The notes beneath the pieces are model-generated. The model made no database searches and was not told where the DNA came from. It saw only the letters and a list, made by a program, of their open reading frames with translations. A program made the position numbers and the translations under genes. Shown here piece by piece: positions 14,446 to 23,179 of a stretch of 64,000 nucleotides of DNA. The stretch's first letter is position 1. Every line of letters begins with the position of its first letter. Source of the DNA: Kibdelosporangium persicum (GTDB lineage: Bacteria > Actinomycetota > Actinomycetes > Mycobacteriales > Pseudonocardiaceae); the NCBI RefSeq assembly GCF_013280595.1, contig NZ_JAAATY010000045.1, positions 1-64,000 on the forward strand, given 5' to 3'.

Positions 14446-14781
14446 ATGAGCGGACCAATCCAGCGTCGCCAACCTGGCCACGTCGTGCAATGCGCGAGCG
14501 TCCGCGACGTGATCGAACGGTACAGCGGCATGGCCGAACCCTATTCGATGGCTGTCTGGGCCGAAGCCGACAACAGTGCCGTGCTGAGGCTTGTGGCTAG
14601 CGTTGACGGCCTGCCCCTCACCGTAGTCGCGGACGCCTCATGGCTCGCGACGCTGTGGCGAATGCGCCCCGGTGACCGGCGGCCTACCCGCATGGCCGCA
14701 CTTACCGCGCCGTTGGAGGCGCAGTCACGAATCGACCGGCTACTCACGGACGCCACCAGCAAGGCGAACCCGCGGCACTAA
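14446..14781 (+). CDS. Hypothetical protein
   Basis: ATG 14446 has GGGGAGGG six bases upstream. The 111-residue product contains VRDVIERYSGMAEPYSMAVW, then LRLVASVDGLPLTVVADASW and LEAQSRIDRLLTDATSK. It looks like a compact alpha-beta protein without recognisable catalytic motifs. It is followed by about 300 bases containing only the 15002-15034 hairpin, then the 15083 gene. Confidence 0.65.
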   Translation: MSGPIQRRQPGHVVQCASVRDVIERYSGMAEPYSMAVWAEADNSAVLRLVASVDGLPLTVVADASWLATLWRMRPGDRRPTRMAALTAPLEAQSRIDRLLTDATSKANPRH

Positions 14782-15082
14782 TCCGAAATACCCGCGTGCC
14801 GCGCGCCCTGGGAGGTGTGGCCGTTCCCTCACGCCACACCGGCGTGACTGCACGCGCGTGGCCCTGACCGGAATCTCGGGTGGCCGGGAGCACCCGTCCG
14901 GACAGGGCGGTCAGCCAGAGCGGGGCTGACCACAACGGTTCAGGTCGGCGCTCGCGGCGAGGCTCGGCCCTGCCCCGCGCGCCGGCCTGGACCTCTCATG
15001 TTCCCCGATCCAAGGCCCAGACCTCGATCGGGGAGACGACGGCAGAAGCGCCGACTCCACCCATCAAGAAGGAAGGTCCTTA

Positions 15083-15415
15083 ATGGTCAACGACGGTGAC
15101 CAACCACGACCAGACACCAAGCACGTGACGTGCATGCCTCTGTCTGTCCGATCAGCCTCCATCGGGAACCCGCGACACTGCCAGGTCCGCCTTCTGCGGG
15201 CGCAGTTCGCGGTCGCTGTTGTCGTCACAGCCTTGGCGGCGGTTGTGTACACCGCCGTTGCGCTCAAGCGCCGCGCGGCGCCCGAAGTAGACACGACTCG
15301 GAATCACACTGTGATCTCTGTGGGCAAGGTAGTCGATTCGGTGGAGACCCTGAGAGGTCAAAGCCTCCTCACGGGGAAGACGGTCGTGCGTATCGCATCG
15401 GGACGGACCCGATGA
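15083..15415 (+). CDS. Single-pass membrane protein of unknown function
   Basis: ATG 15083 follows GAAGGAAGG. The 110-residue protein has a soluble N-terminus, one transmembrane segment (about 40-62: AQFAVAVVVTALAAVVYTAVAL), a basic flank and a short C-terminal domain (VISVGKVVDSVETLRGQSLL). A 9-bp hairpin (15002-15010/15026-15034, CCCCGATC core) lies in its leader. Confidence 0.6.
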   Translation: MVNDGDQPRPDTKHVTCMPLSVRSASIGNPRHCQVRLLRAQFAVAVVVTALAAVVYTAVALKRRAAPEVDTTRNHTVISVGKVVDSVETLRGQSLLTGKTVVRIASGRTR

Positions 15416-15548
15416 CCATGGACGCGACCAGCCTGCCGCAGTTGCCTACATTGCGGCACGCGGCCATGCCGTCGTGCCGGCAACCGTGGCACGATCGCGC
15501 GACACGTCGGACCGTGCGGATCGGGGTCGACCTGCTCAGGGCGGCAAC

Positions 15549-16748
15549 ATGAGTACCGAGAACCTGAACGTGCCGGTGTCTCTGCTGCGGGTTGCGCCTT
15601 TGGCGGCTGGTTCAGCCGCGACCGGGACGAGCGGGTATTCCGTTTCCGGAGTACTGCCCGCGCTCAGCCAGCACCTCGGGATCGAACCGGCCGCCGCTGG
15701 CCAACTGGTGACGCTGTTCGCGCTGGCCTGCGCGACGAGCGGACCTCTGATGGTCGCTTTGACCCGAGCGTGGCCGAAACGTCGGATCGCGGTGGTGGCG
15801 TTACTGATCACTGGGGCCGGCAACGCGTTCACCGCCATGGCGCCGAGCCTGGCCCTGTTGGTGACGGCACGGATCATCACCGCGGTCGGGGTCGCGGTGT
15901 ACGTGCCGGCAGCCTCGGCGACCGCTGCCGCGATCACCACCGGGAGTCGACGCGCCCGTGCCGTAGCCGCTGTCATCGGTGGGTTGACCGTCGCGTTATT
16001 GCTGGGTGTCCCGATCACCACCGCCCTGTTGTCCCGTCTGGGCGGCTACCAGGGTGTGTTCCTGCTGGTCATGGCGGCATGTTTGCTCGCCGCGGCCGCG
16101 ATCGTGGTGGTAGTCCCCACCGCGGCCACTGCCTCGACTGTCGCTAGCACACTCCACCAACGGCCGCCGGCAAGCGATGGACGAGTCTTGTGTCTGCTTG
16201 GCGCTACGTTCATGGCGACGACCGGCACGTTCGCCGTCTACACCTACATCACACTGGTGGTGCAAGAGTCCACAATGCACGACTGGCCAGCAAGCGTGAT
16301 GCTGGCCGCCTACGGCCTCGGCGCCGTCGCTGGCAACGTGATCAGCGGTCGGTTGACTGATCGTTGGGGCGCGGCCTGGCTGCTGCTGATCGCCACCGGC
16401 ACCAGCTGCTTGGCGCTCCTCGCGCTCACTGCCGCGGCTGCCTCACCGGTGGGGTTGGTGGGTGTTCTGATGGTGTGGGGTGGTGCGTGCTGGGCGGTTT
16501 ACGTTCCTGCCAACGTACTGTTGTTGTCCAATAAGGACAATAAGCAGGGTTCCACCTTGTTGAGCCTCAACGCCTCTAGCGTCTACGCCGGAATGGCGAC
16601 CGGCGGTCTAGTCGGTGGCGTGGTGATCGAGGCCGCGGGTGTTGGCACGGTGCCACTCGTTGCCGCCGCTGCGGCTGTGATCGCTGCGGGGTTGGCGTAT
16701 CTCGGCGCGGTACGCCGGCGCGAACCGTCACGGATGCCCAAGCCGTGA
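15549..16748 (+). CDS. MFS transporter, DHA1-like exporter
   Basis: ATG 15549 follows AGGGCGG; the frame's earlier start at 15474 adds a non-protein-like segment. The 399-residue protein shows 12 hydrophobic segments with VSGVLPALSQHLGI in helix 1-2, LTRAWPKRR in the 2-3 loop and SGRLTDRWGAAWLL in the second half. This is the layout of drug/arabinose-efflux MFS proteins. It sits among secreted SH3-like, NOS and regulatory genes; the substrate is unknown. Confidence 0.85.
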   Translation: MSTENLNVPVSLLRVAPLAAGSAATGTSGYSVSGVLPALSQHLGIEPAAAGQLVTLFALACATSGPLMVALTRAWPKRRIAVVALLITGAGNAFTAMAPSLALLVTARIITAVGVAVYVPAASATAAAITTGSRRARAVAAVIGGLTVALLLGVPITTALLSRLGGYQGVFLLVMAACLLAAAAIVVVVPTAATASTVASTLHQRPPASDGRVLCLLGATFMATTGTFAVYTYITLVVQESTMHDWPASVMLAAYGLGAVAGNVISGRLTDRWGAAWLLLIATGTSCLALLALTAAAASPVGLVGVLMVWGGACWAVYVPANVLLLSNKDNKQGSTLLSLNASSVYAGMATGGLVGGVVIEAAGVGTVPLVAAAAAVIAAGLAYLGAVRRREPSRMPKP

Positions 16749-16873
16749 ACTAAGTTCGTCAAGAAAAGATTCTTACGTCTCGTTTATAGATTTGCCTTGA
16801 CGCGACGTAGCCCAACCAGTCGCGCCTATTTTGTTGCGACTGCACAAAAATCATCACGTGATAGGGGAGGCTC

Positions 16874-17269
16874 ATGTCTTTGAAAACGCGTCTGATTGGT
16901 GCCCTGTTCGCACTCACAATGGCGTGCAGTGCCGGAGTAGTCTCGGCGCACGCCCGGACAACCAATAGTGTCGGAGGTTCACAGAAGGTTGCCCAGGCAG
17001 CGCCGGTTCGAGAGGGGACGGTATCCGTGCTCGCCGCACGAAGGTGCGATCCGAACTATTGGCAGATCAGCGGCAACGGCGTGCGTATTAGGCAGACGCC
17101 GGGCGGCACTGCCCTCGGTCATGCGAACTACGGGGAACGCGTGGATATCTGGGCCCGCAGCGGCGTCTGGGTGCGCGTCTATTTCAAGAACCGCCCATTG
17201 TACGTTCACCCGAGGTCCGGGTGGGTTCACCAAGACTACGTGGAGTACCGCCAGCCAACCTGCTGGTAG
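16874..17269 (+). CDS. Secreted SH3-like protein 1
   Basis: ATG 16874 follows AGGGGAGG. The 131-residue protein has a signal peptide (about 1-27, cleavage near SAHA). Its mature domain reads ISGNGVRIRQTPGGTALGHA, YGERVDIWARSGVWVRVYF and SGWVHQDYVEY. This is the bacterial SH3 pattern (VRIR..P....G....G..V), used to bind cell wall or partner proteins. It is paralogous to the next gene. Confidence 0.8.
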   Translation: MSLKTRLIGALFALTMACSAGVVSAHARTTNSVGGSQKVAQAAPVREGTVSVLAARRCDPNYWQISGNGVRIRQTPGGTALGHANYGERVDIWARSGVWVRVYFKNRPLYVHPRSGWVHQDYVEYRQPTCW

Positions 17270-17356
17270 CGGCTGGTCTCCCGCTCGATTAGACCTGGTC
17301 AAATCAAACAGATTCGGCAACGAAAATTGATGAAAGTCCGTCCTGAGGAGAAAATT

Positions 17357-17698
17357 ATGCGACACGTTAAGCGTGCCCTGGTCGTCTTGGTTGCCGCACT
17401 CGCCGTCATCGGCCCTGGTGGCACAGTTGCCAACGCTCAAAACGGTTCCGGTAGAACGCCGCCAACACAATCGAAACCGTGTAAGGCGTACTTCTACGTC
17501 GCTGGCGACGGTGTGCGAATCCGGGCTACTCCCGGCGGGAGAAAACTCGGTCTCGCATGGTACGGCGAATCGGTTCGGATCGGCACGGTTGTCAATGGCT
17601 GGCGTCAGATATGGCTGCCGAACCGGTCTGGTCGGCCAGGAACGGCAAGCGCCGGCTGGATGAGCGACAGGTACATCGAACTCGTTCCTTGCGTGTGA
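17357..17698 (+). CDS. Secreted SH3-like protein 2
   Basis: ATG 17357 follows GAGGAGAAA. The 113-residue protein has a signal peptide ending near NAQ. The mature part reads VAGDGVRIRATPGGRKLGLA, then YGESVRIGTVVNGWRQIWL and GWMSDRYIEL. It has the same bacterial SH3 pattern and a conserved C-terminal Cys, like the 16874 gene 88 bases upstream. The pair arose by duplication and is probably co-expressed. Confidence 0.8.
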   Translation: MRHVKRALVVLVAALAVIGPGGTVANAQNGSGRTPPTQSKPCKAYFYVAGDGVRIRATPGGRKLGLAWYGESVRIGTVVNGWRQIWLPNRSGRPGTASAGWMSDRYIELVPCV

Positions 17699-17830
17699 TT
17701 TGCCTGCCTATGGACATCCTGGCTTGTCCGTAGGCTCGTCAGTCGTGTACGTGCCCAGCTGATGTCGGAGCAGTCGAGGGGGCTGTTCCGGACAGCCCGG
17801 GCGGTCGTTCCGGTACGGGAGCGACCACAG

Positions 17831-17905
17831 GTTCGGGCCGACCGGCCGCGTGGCGTGGGTGTTTCAGCCCCCTGGCACCCGTCACACAGGACGGTCGGCC
17901 CGAAC
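17831..17905. repeat. 14-bp perfect inverted repeat upstream of the NOS gene
   Basis: GTTCGGGCCGACCG (17831-17844) is the exact reverse complement of 17892-17905, with a 47-base spacer. It lies 100 bases ahead of the NOS start, in a 307-base gap that otherwise shows no gene. It could be a leader-RNA stem or a dimer-binding site controlling the NOS gene. Confidence 0.65.
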
Positions 17906-18005
17906 TGCTACCACTGCGCAGGGCTTGCCGAGGTTATGACGTGGGCCAGCACCCGGCGAACCAAGCGCCCGCAGCGCTGGGCTCGATCTTGGAAAGGACC
18001 GCCAC

Positions 18006-19139
18006 ATGGACATGACCACCGCACGAAACCAACCCCAGCACGCACCCGCCGAACTGTTGGCGGAAGCGTGCACGTTTCTGGCCAGTGCTGAACTTCGTGG
18101 TACCTCCGCCGCGCGGTTGGCCACGGTACGCGAGGAGATCACGCACACTGGGACTTACGCCCACACCGCCGACGAGTTGACCTGGGGAGCCCGGATCGCC
18201 TGGCGCAACGCGACCTCGTGTCTCGGGCGGGCGTACTGGCGGGCATTGGAGGTGCGTGACCGGCGGGAGGTCACCACGGTCGACGAGTTGGCCGAAGCGT
18301 GTGTTGAGCATCTGCGAGTGGCGACCAACGGCGGCCGGGTGCGGTTGACCATCACCGTGGGACCGGCGGCTGATGCGGGGCAAGCCTTGCGTGTTCTCAA
18401 CCATCAGCTGGTTGGATATGCCGGGCATCTCCAGGCGGATGGCAGCGTGGTCGGCGATCCGAAATCGGTGTGGCTGACTCAGCTCGTTCGTTCTCTCGGT
18501 TGGTCAGGAACCGGCGGCAGGTTCGACGTGTTGCCGTTGGTCATCCAACGCGCCCCGGGGGAACGGCCATGGTGGTACCGGTTACCGCGGGACGTGGTCA
18601 TGGAGGTTCCGCTGAGTCACCCGGATCTGCCGTGGTTCGAGGCGCTTGGGCTGAGGTGGTACGCGCATCCGGCGATTTCGCATCAGCGGTTACGGATTGG
18701 AGGGGTGGACTATCCGGCCGCACCGTTCAGCGGCTGGTACACCGCTACGGAGATCTCAGCTGAGAACTTGGCTCGACGGTACAGTGTGCTGCCAGAGATC
18801 GCCCAGCGGATGGGGCTCGACACCACCAGCACGCGGACGCTGTGGCTGGATCGGGCACTGGTGGAATTAACCACTGCGGTGCTCCACAGCTACCAGCGCC
18901 ACGGCGTGATCGTGGTCGACCACCACCACGCCGCGAAGTCGTTCAGCACTCACGAGAACAGCGAACTCGCCGCCGGGCGGCCCGTGTATGGACGGTATTC
19001 ATCTCTAGTGGCGCCGACGGCCGCCGCCACGACCGACGTCTACTACCGGTCCTATCGTAACCGGGTCGTTGTGCCCAACTTCTTCCCACCGGCACCGATC
19101 GACCTCGATCCGGACGCCGCCAATGGCGCTCTTCGGTGA
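18006..19139 (+). CDS. nos: Nitric oxide synthase oxygenase
   Basis: ATG 18006 follows GGAAAGGA. The 377-residue length matches bacterial NOS oxygenases. Conserved signatures are WRNATSCLGR with the haem-ligating Cys at residue 72, FSGWYTATEISAENL with the arginine-binding Glu at 249, and HHHAAKSFSTHENSELAAGR. These enzymes oxidise arginine to NO and citrulline using a separate cellular reductase; no reductase domain is present. In actinomycetes NOS genes occur in specialised-metabolite clusters and mobile islands. Here it neighbours an MFS exporter and follows a 14-bp inverted repeat. Confidence 0.95.
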   Translation: MDMTTARNQPQHAPAELLAEACTFLASAELRGTSAARLATVREEITHTGTYAHTADELTWGARIAWRNATSCLGRAYWRALEVRDRREVTTVDELAEACVEHLRVATNGGRVRLTITVGPAADAGQALRVLNHQLVGYAGHLQADGSVVGDPKSVWLTQLVRSLGWSGTGGRFDVLPLVIQRAPGERPWWYRLPRDVVMEVPLSHPDLPWFEALGLRWYAHPAISHQRLRIGGVDYPAAPFSGWYTATEISAENLARRYSVLPEIAQRMGLDTTSTRTLWLDRALVELTTAVLHSYQRHGVIVVDHHHAAKSFSTHENSELAAGRPVYGRYSSLVAPTAAATTDVYYRSYRNRVVVPNFFPPAPIDLDPDAANGALR

Positions 19140-19542
19140 CCGCGGTCGCGGTGCAGACAGCGGGCATTACTGATCATCGCGTGTTTCGCCGTCCAACTAT
19201 CCACACAGGATGCTTACCAGGAATCGAAATCTACTTAGCCAACGACTGTGTGGGTTTGGTGATGGTGGCAGTCACGTCGGTCGGCCCGCGTCAGTGGACA
19301 CGGTCCTGCCGGAGTGCACATGGCCCTGGTCGCCGCCTACTTCCTCGTCCAGGCGGTCACGGCGTCCACCCGTTCACCTGCTGTAGCCCGACAGTTTCGG
19401 CGAAGTCCGCGGAGACATGGACGTGGACGTGCCGGACATTCATCCCGCAACAGTCCAACGTCATGACACAACTCGCAGATACGCACCACTAGCCATTGGA
19501 CCCGGTCGCAACCGGGCTCCTTTTGATCTCGGGGAGGGGATC
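19140..19542 (+). other. About 400 bases after NOS without a confident gene
   Basis: A GTG at 19136 overlaps the NOS stop as GTGA and opens a 118-codon frame to 19492, but its second half is Arg/Thr/Cys-rich and not protein-like. A small hairpin (CCCGGT with ACCGGG at about 19501-19516, then CTCCTTTT) precedes the 19543 gene and may terminate or attenuate transcription. Confidence 0.35.
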
Positions 19543-19701
19543 ATGAGCGTAGAGAACACGTGCCCACTACCGTCACTCTTGACCATCCGGCCACACCAAG
19601 AGTCCGTGACGTTGACCTACTCAACCCGCGTCGCGGTCCCCGCCAAAGGCAACCGCCATCACTCCACTGTGATGGTGCGACAGTCGTGGGGCATGCGATG
19701 A
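19543..19701 (+). CDS. 52-residue leader peptide gene of the Tra operon
   Basis: ATG 19543 follows CTCGGGGAGGGG, the same long ribosome site used before 30547 and 24956. The product has a Pro/Leu start, then SVTLTYSTRVAVPAKGN and a basic end. Its TGA overlaps the next ATG as ATGA. It is probably the first translated gene of the RuvC-like/Tra operon. Function unknown. Confidence 0.5.
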   Translation: MSVENTCPLPSLLTIRPHQESVTLTYSTRVAVPAKGNRHHSTVMVRQSWGMR

Positions 19702-20300
19702 CAAAGGCGGCGCAGTTCACCGAGATACCCACCGATGGCGTTGCGCCGGCAGGTAAACCGTTGCCATGTATCGGGGTTGATCCCGGGCAGACCTGGACCG
19801 CAGCGGTGTTGCGGGTCGGTGGGTTCGGGGAACACGGATGGACCATGGGGCCGGTCGACAAGTACGGCGTAATACGCCGGGACGCGTTGAACGAGGTGGA
19901 CGCATGGGACGCGTTCGCGCTCTACATTGTCCGGCTGGTGGACGCGTTGGACGCGTTGGTGGAGTACGCCGTGACACGGTACGGGGAAGTCCGTGTAGGG
20001 GTAGAGGTTCCCTTAGTTCCGGTGGGATGGCGGCCGGGGTCAGTGAAACGGTTCCAGCAACTTCCGATGAGGGACTGGCTCATCCCGCGGCAAGTCGCGG
20101 CCGCGGTTCTGGGGCAATATCCTGAGGCCAAAGTGATCCGACCGGACGGGTTCGGTTCCCGTCCTGCCTCGGAATACCCAACCGAGCTGCGCGGGACCAG
20201 ACCACCCGGATGGGGGCCGAATGAGACGCCGAACAGGGAGCGGGATCACGAGAGGGCGGCGTATGACATCGCCGGCGCCGCCGCGCGGATGCCGCGATGA
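19698..20300 (+). CDS. RuvC-like nuclease, coupled to Tra
   Basis: ATG 19698 overlaps the previous stop and the TGA overlaps the next ATG. The 200-residue protein has the acidic residues of an RNase H-fold resolvase in order: CIGVDPGQTWTA near residue 25, VGVEVPLVPVG near 104 and RERDHERAAYDIAGAAARM near the C-terminus. RuvC-type enzymes cut four-way or branched DNA. Its tight coupling to an FtsK-type Tra gene suggests it processes the transferred or integrating DNA. RuvC subfamily membership is inferred. Confidence 0.7.
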   Translation: MTKAAQFTEIPTDGVAPAGKPLPCIGVDPGQTWTAAVLRVGGFGEHGWTMGPVDKYGVIRRDALNEVDAWDAFALYIVRLVDALDALVEYAVTRYGEVRVGVEVPLVPVGWRPGSVKRFQQLPMRDWLIPRQVAAAVLGQYPEAKVIRPDGFGSRPASEYPTELRGTRPPGWGPNETPNRERDHERAAYDIAGAAARMPR

Positions 20301-22252
20301 CCCACTCCCCCGGGCCTGGACCTTCCGAATCTGCGTCGGACAAAGCGGCCAACCAGCAGAGCAGGCAACCGGACAAGCCACCAACCGGGCCACGGCCGGA
20401 GCCGGATACACCCGGTCTAACACAACAGCCACCGCCACCGTCTCGACCTCGGTCGACCCGGTGGCGGTGGCAATTACGGCGCTGGATGCCGTACTGGCTC
20501 ACCAGCCGTCGCGCGTTCGTGGCCACAGTCCGTTCCTGGTGGGCCTCCCCTGCCGCGGAAGAAGTTCGCGCCGCGTACCACGACACCAAGCGGGCGCCTG
20601 GCTGGGTAGTCCTGGGCATGATCGGCGTTTTCTGGCCGCTCACAGGCTTCTCACTCGTCCCGGTCGGCGTGGCCGTTGTCGTCTGGTTGATCATGATGTG
20701 GACCACCAGCGGTATCAGGTACTGGTTTCTTCGCCGTCGAGTTCGGCGAGTTCTGCGCCCGCTGATTGGCCTGCTGGCCCTGCTCGTCCTATCCGTCCAG
20801 GCGGGTATCTGGGCGTGGCTGCTGTCGATCGGGGTGTGGTTGATCGTCGCGGGTTTGACAGATACTTGGCGGGCTCACCATCGCCTAGCAACATGGATCG
20901 TCGGCGCAGTCTCGCGCACCACCAAAAATGATCCAGACGAATTCGACCTGCACACCACCGAATGGGACGGCCGGCATCTGCTGTACGCCGAAGTCGACTT
21001 CGGACCGCTCGTACGCACGGAGGACGCGGCGGCACGCGACCGGATTGCCCAGGCAGTGGCTTGGAGTCTCCGGCATGCCGGCCGCTACACGGTGTCCTGG
21101 CCGGCCGGTCGAGCGTCGTTCGAGATCACCGCGACACCGACGCTGCCCACATCAATCTATGAGCAGGACTGGGGCGACCTGCCAGGCATTCCGATCGGCG
21201 CAACCGACGCGGAACACGCCGATGGAGTAGTCGACACAGTCGAGGCGGAGACCGGGACCGTTCTCGAATCACTTCCGATAGTCCTTGTAGATCCAACGAA
21301 CTCTGACAAGCACATCCTCGTGGTGGGAGGGACTGGCGCTGGAAAGTCGGTGTGGATGCGGGGGTTCATCGCCCGTGGCATGCGGAAGGGGTGGTGGCCC
21401 GGCGGCGTGTTCATTCTCGACGGAAAAGGAGGCTCCGACTTCATCGTCTTTGAAGGCAGAGAAGGAGTCCACTGTGTAGCGCGACATCCGGACGAGTGGA
21501 CCGAGTGGCTACCGCGCATCTCCACGATGATGCGCCAACGGTATGACGAGGATGCCGACTACGAGCGAGGCAACACGCCAAAACCCAACTTTCCGCGTTA
21601 CCTGGTCGTGTTGGACGAAGTACAGGAGATCCGCGCCACGCTAGGCAAGAATGAACTAGACCCGATCCTCCAACAGATCTCACGCCAAATACGCGCCAGT
21701 AAGGGAAAGCTACTGGTGGCCACACAACGACCGGACGCCGAGGACGCTATTCCTGGTGCGGTGCGGGACATGTTGGAAGACCGCATCATTCTCGGCTACA
21801 TGTCCGACACTGGGGCCCGCATGGTTCTCGGCAAGGACTGGCGGGAAGCGGTGGACGAGTACGGCTCGAACACCGTTCCAGGTCGGGGACTGGCGCGTGT
21901 CGGCGGTCACCTACGTCGTATCCAGGGATTCTACCTGGATACCCCCAGGGAACACCCCGAGGTCGAGCATCTCTATCCGCCCAAAACCGCTACGGTTGGC
22001 GTGACGCAAAGGAACCAGGCCAACGCTGAGTCGGCAACTACGACGCAGTGGGCACCAAGACCGGCAGCGGACGCGTCCAGCAACCCCCAAAAGGCCGCTC
22101 AGGTGGCCGTAGGCGCCGCCGAAACGAGCGCCGGCGGCAAGGAGGCCCCCACAGCAGTCGACGCGCCGCCAAGAGCGGCACCAGCACCCCAAGAGAACAG
22201 AGACGACCAGGAGTTGCCACGGCCACCGCGGAGACGCCGACGAACCATCTAA
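20297..22252 (+). CDS. FtsK/SpoIIIE-type conjugative transfer protein (Tra)
   Basis: ATG 20297 overlaps the RuvC-like stop as ATGA. The 651-residue protein has a disordered Pro-rich start, membrane segments at about 100-130 and 155-195, and a P-loop ATPase domain with Walker A GGTGAGKS (about 349) and Walker B LVVLDEVQ (about 437). ATQRPDAEDAIPGAVRDML is typical of FtsK-like Tra/TraB proteins. These move double-stranded DNA between mycelia as hexameric pumps. The tail is disordered and basic. It is the transfer engine of the 19.5-32 kb element. Confidence 0.93.
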   Translation: MTHSPGPGPSESASDKAANQQSRQPDKPPTGPRPEPDTPGLTQQPPPPSRPRSTRWRWQLRRWMPYWLTSRRAFVATVRSWWASPAAEEVRAAYHDTKRAPGWVVLGMIGVFWPLTGFSLVPVGVAVVVWLIMMWTTSGIRYWFLRRRVRRVLRPLIGLLALLVLSVQAGIWAWLLSIGVWLIVAGLTDTWRAHHRLATWIVGAVSRTTKNDPDEFDLHTTEWDGRHLLYAEVDFGPLVRTEDAAARDRIAQAVAWSLRHAGRYTVSWPAGRASFEITATPTLPTSIYEQDWGDLPGIPIGATDAEHADGVVDTVEAETGTVLESLPIVLVDPTNSDKHILVVGGTGAGKSVWMRGFIARGMRKGWWPGGVFILDGKGGSDFIVFEGREGVHCVARHPDEWTEWLPRISTMMRQRYDEDADYERGNTPKPNFPRYLVVLDEVQEIRATLGKNELDPILQQISRQIRASKGKLLVATQRPDAEDAIPGAVRDMLEDRIILGYMSDTGARMVLGKDWREAVDEYGSNTVPGRGLARVGGHLRRIQGFYLDTPREHPEVEHLYPPKTATVGVTQRNQANAESATTTQWAPRPAADASSNPQKAAQVAVGAAETSAGGKEAPTAVDAPPRAAPAPQENRDDQELPRPPRRRRRTI

Positions 22253-22274
22253 CGCGAAGATCACCCAAACACGA

Positions 22275-22309
22275 ATGGGCCCCACTCTTGATCATGGAGT
22301 GGGGCCCAT
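22275..22309 (+). terminator. Terminator after Tra
   Basis: ATGGGCCCCACT (22275-22286) pairs perfectly with 22298-22309 around an 11-base loop, 22 bases after the Tra stop. The stem could also act for the convergent HEPN-motif gene. Confidence 0.8.
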
Positions 22310-22355
22310 CTTGTCCGTTCCGTTTGAACCCTGCGCATGGGGAAGGCTGACCTGC

Positions 22356-22416
22356 GATCCGCAAAGTAGGTCCGGACAAGCAGCGGCCGCAGTGTCCGGA
22401 CTTACTTGGCGGATTC
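22356..22416. repeat. Imperfect 22-bp inverted repeat; 12-mer repeated beyond the HEPN gene
   Basis: The left arm 22356-22377 (core CCGCAAAGTAGGTCCGGAC) and the right arm 22394-22416 (GTCCGGACTTACTTGGCGG core) are reverse complements with two or three mismatches and a 16-base spacer. The 12-mer CCGCAAAGTAGG recurs in direct orientation at 23222-23233. The two copies bracket the 22502-23179 gene, as the ends of an inserted segment or paired regulator sites would. Confidence 0.6.
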
Positions 22417-22501
22417 GCTGGGCTCGGCGCGATGACGGCATGTCTGTGCCGCACTTGGAAGGCGCACCTACGAGAGCTGCCCCAACTGCCGTCGACCACT
22501 G

Positions 22502-23179
22502 TTACCGACGTGTCGGAGCGTGTGACTCGGCCGTAGCGCTACATCGTGTCCAACGCCAGCCTTCCTGTTGTCCTGACTCCATAGCAGTCGCCCGAGCGAT
22601 GAGGTCGCGATGGTAGCCCCGCGCGCTTCTAAGGGGATCGTTTCGGTGCGCCATGGTTGCATCCTGTTCGCGGCTGCGCAGTACTTCTATGGCGCGGCCA
22701 GCGTCGCCCAATACGCAAGCCACAAGGAAGAAGGTCTTACCTAGCAAATGCAGGCTGCCGACTGTCGTCTTCACATGCTCCTTGCCCCAGCGAGTAGCCC
22801 GGTATCCGAGTAGGCCGTCAGGCCAGTTCTCGGACGGCGCAGGCTCCCACACGTCATGGACGACTCGATTCCGCCAATTTACGAGTTTTTCCATCACCTT
22901 GAGTGTGGACAGGACCATCGCTCGCGCTTCCGTGTCCATCGGTGGGTGCCGGATCCACTCATTCGTCGTGGCTTGTTCGACCATGGTCCGAACGTGCTTG
23001 ACCTGTGTGCCGAGGGTGCCATCTCGGAGTATGAAATAGATCAACCCAGTGCCCGTCATAGCCTCGGCCATCTGCTGAAGTGCCATCGACGCGTGCCCGC
23101 TACTCATGGTCACGTCCCCGATGGCGGCAAGCATCGCCGTTCGCGGATTATCGCTCACACTGACATGGTGACAGCTCAT
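22502..23179 (-). CDS. HEPN-motif protein, possible RNase toxin/defence protein
   Basis: This 225-residue all-helical frame starts at ATG 23179 or an internal GTG/ATG; no ribosome site is clear. It contains MEKLVNWRNRVVHDVWEP at about 100-117: RNRVVH fits the R-x4-H motif of HEPN ribonucleases found in abortive-infection and toxin systems. No antitoxin-like neighbour is coupled to it. It is bracketed by CCGCAAAGTAGG copies. The HEPN call rests on one motif and helical character. Confidence 0.5.
   Translation of the reverse strand: MSCHHVSVSDNPRTAMLAAIGDVTMSSGHASMALQQMAEAMTGTGLIYFILRDGTLGTQVKHVRTMVEQATTNEWIRHPPMDTEARAMVLSTLKVMEKLVNWRNRVVHDVWEPAPSENWPDGLLGYRATRWGKEHVKTTVGSLHLLGKTFFLVACVLGDAGRAIEVLRSREQDATMAHRNDPLRSARGYHRDLIARATAMESGQQEGWRWTRCSATAESHAPTRR

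Noticed and set aside
18006-19139. Full-length eukaryote-like NOS with reductase
   Set aside because: The frame ends after the oxygenase domain and no flavin/NADPH reductase motifs follow.
19136-19492. ORF overlapping the NOS stop as GTGA
   Set aside because: The second half is not protein-like and no ribosome site is visible; kept only as a region note.
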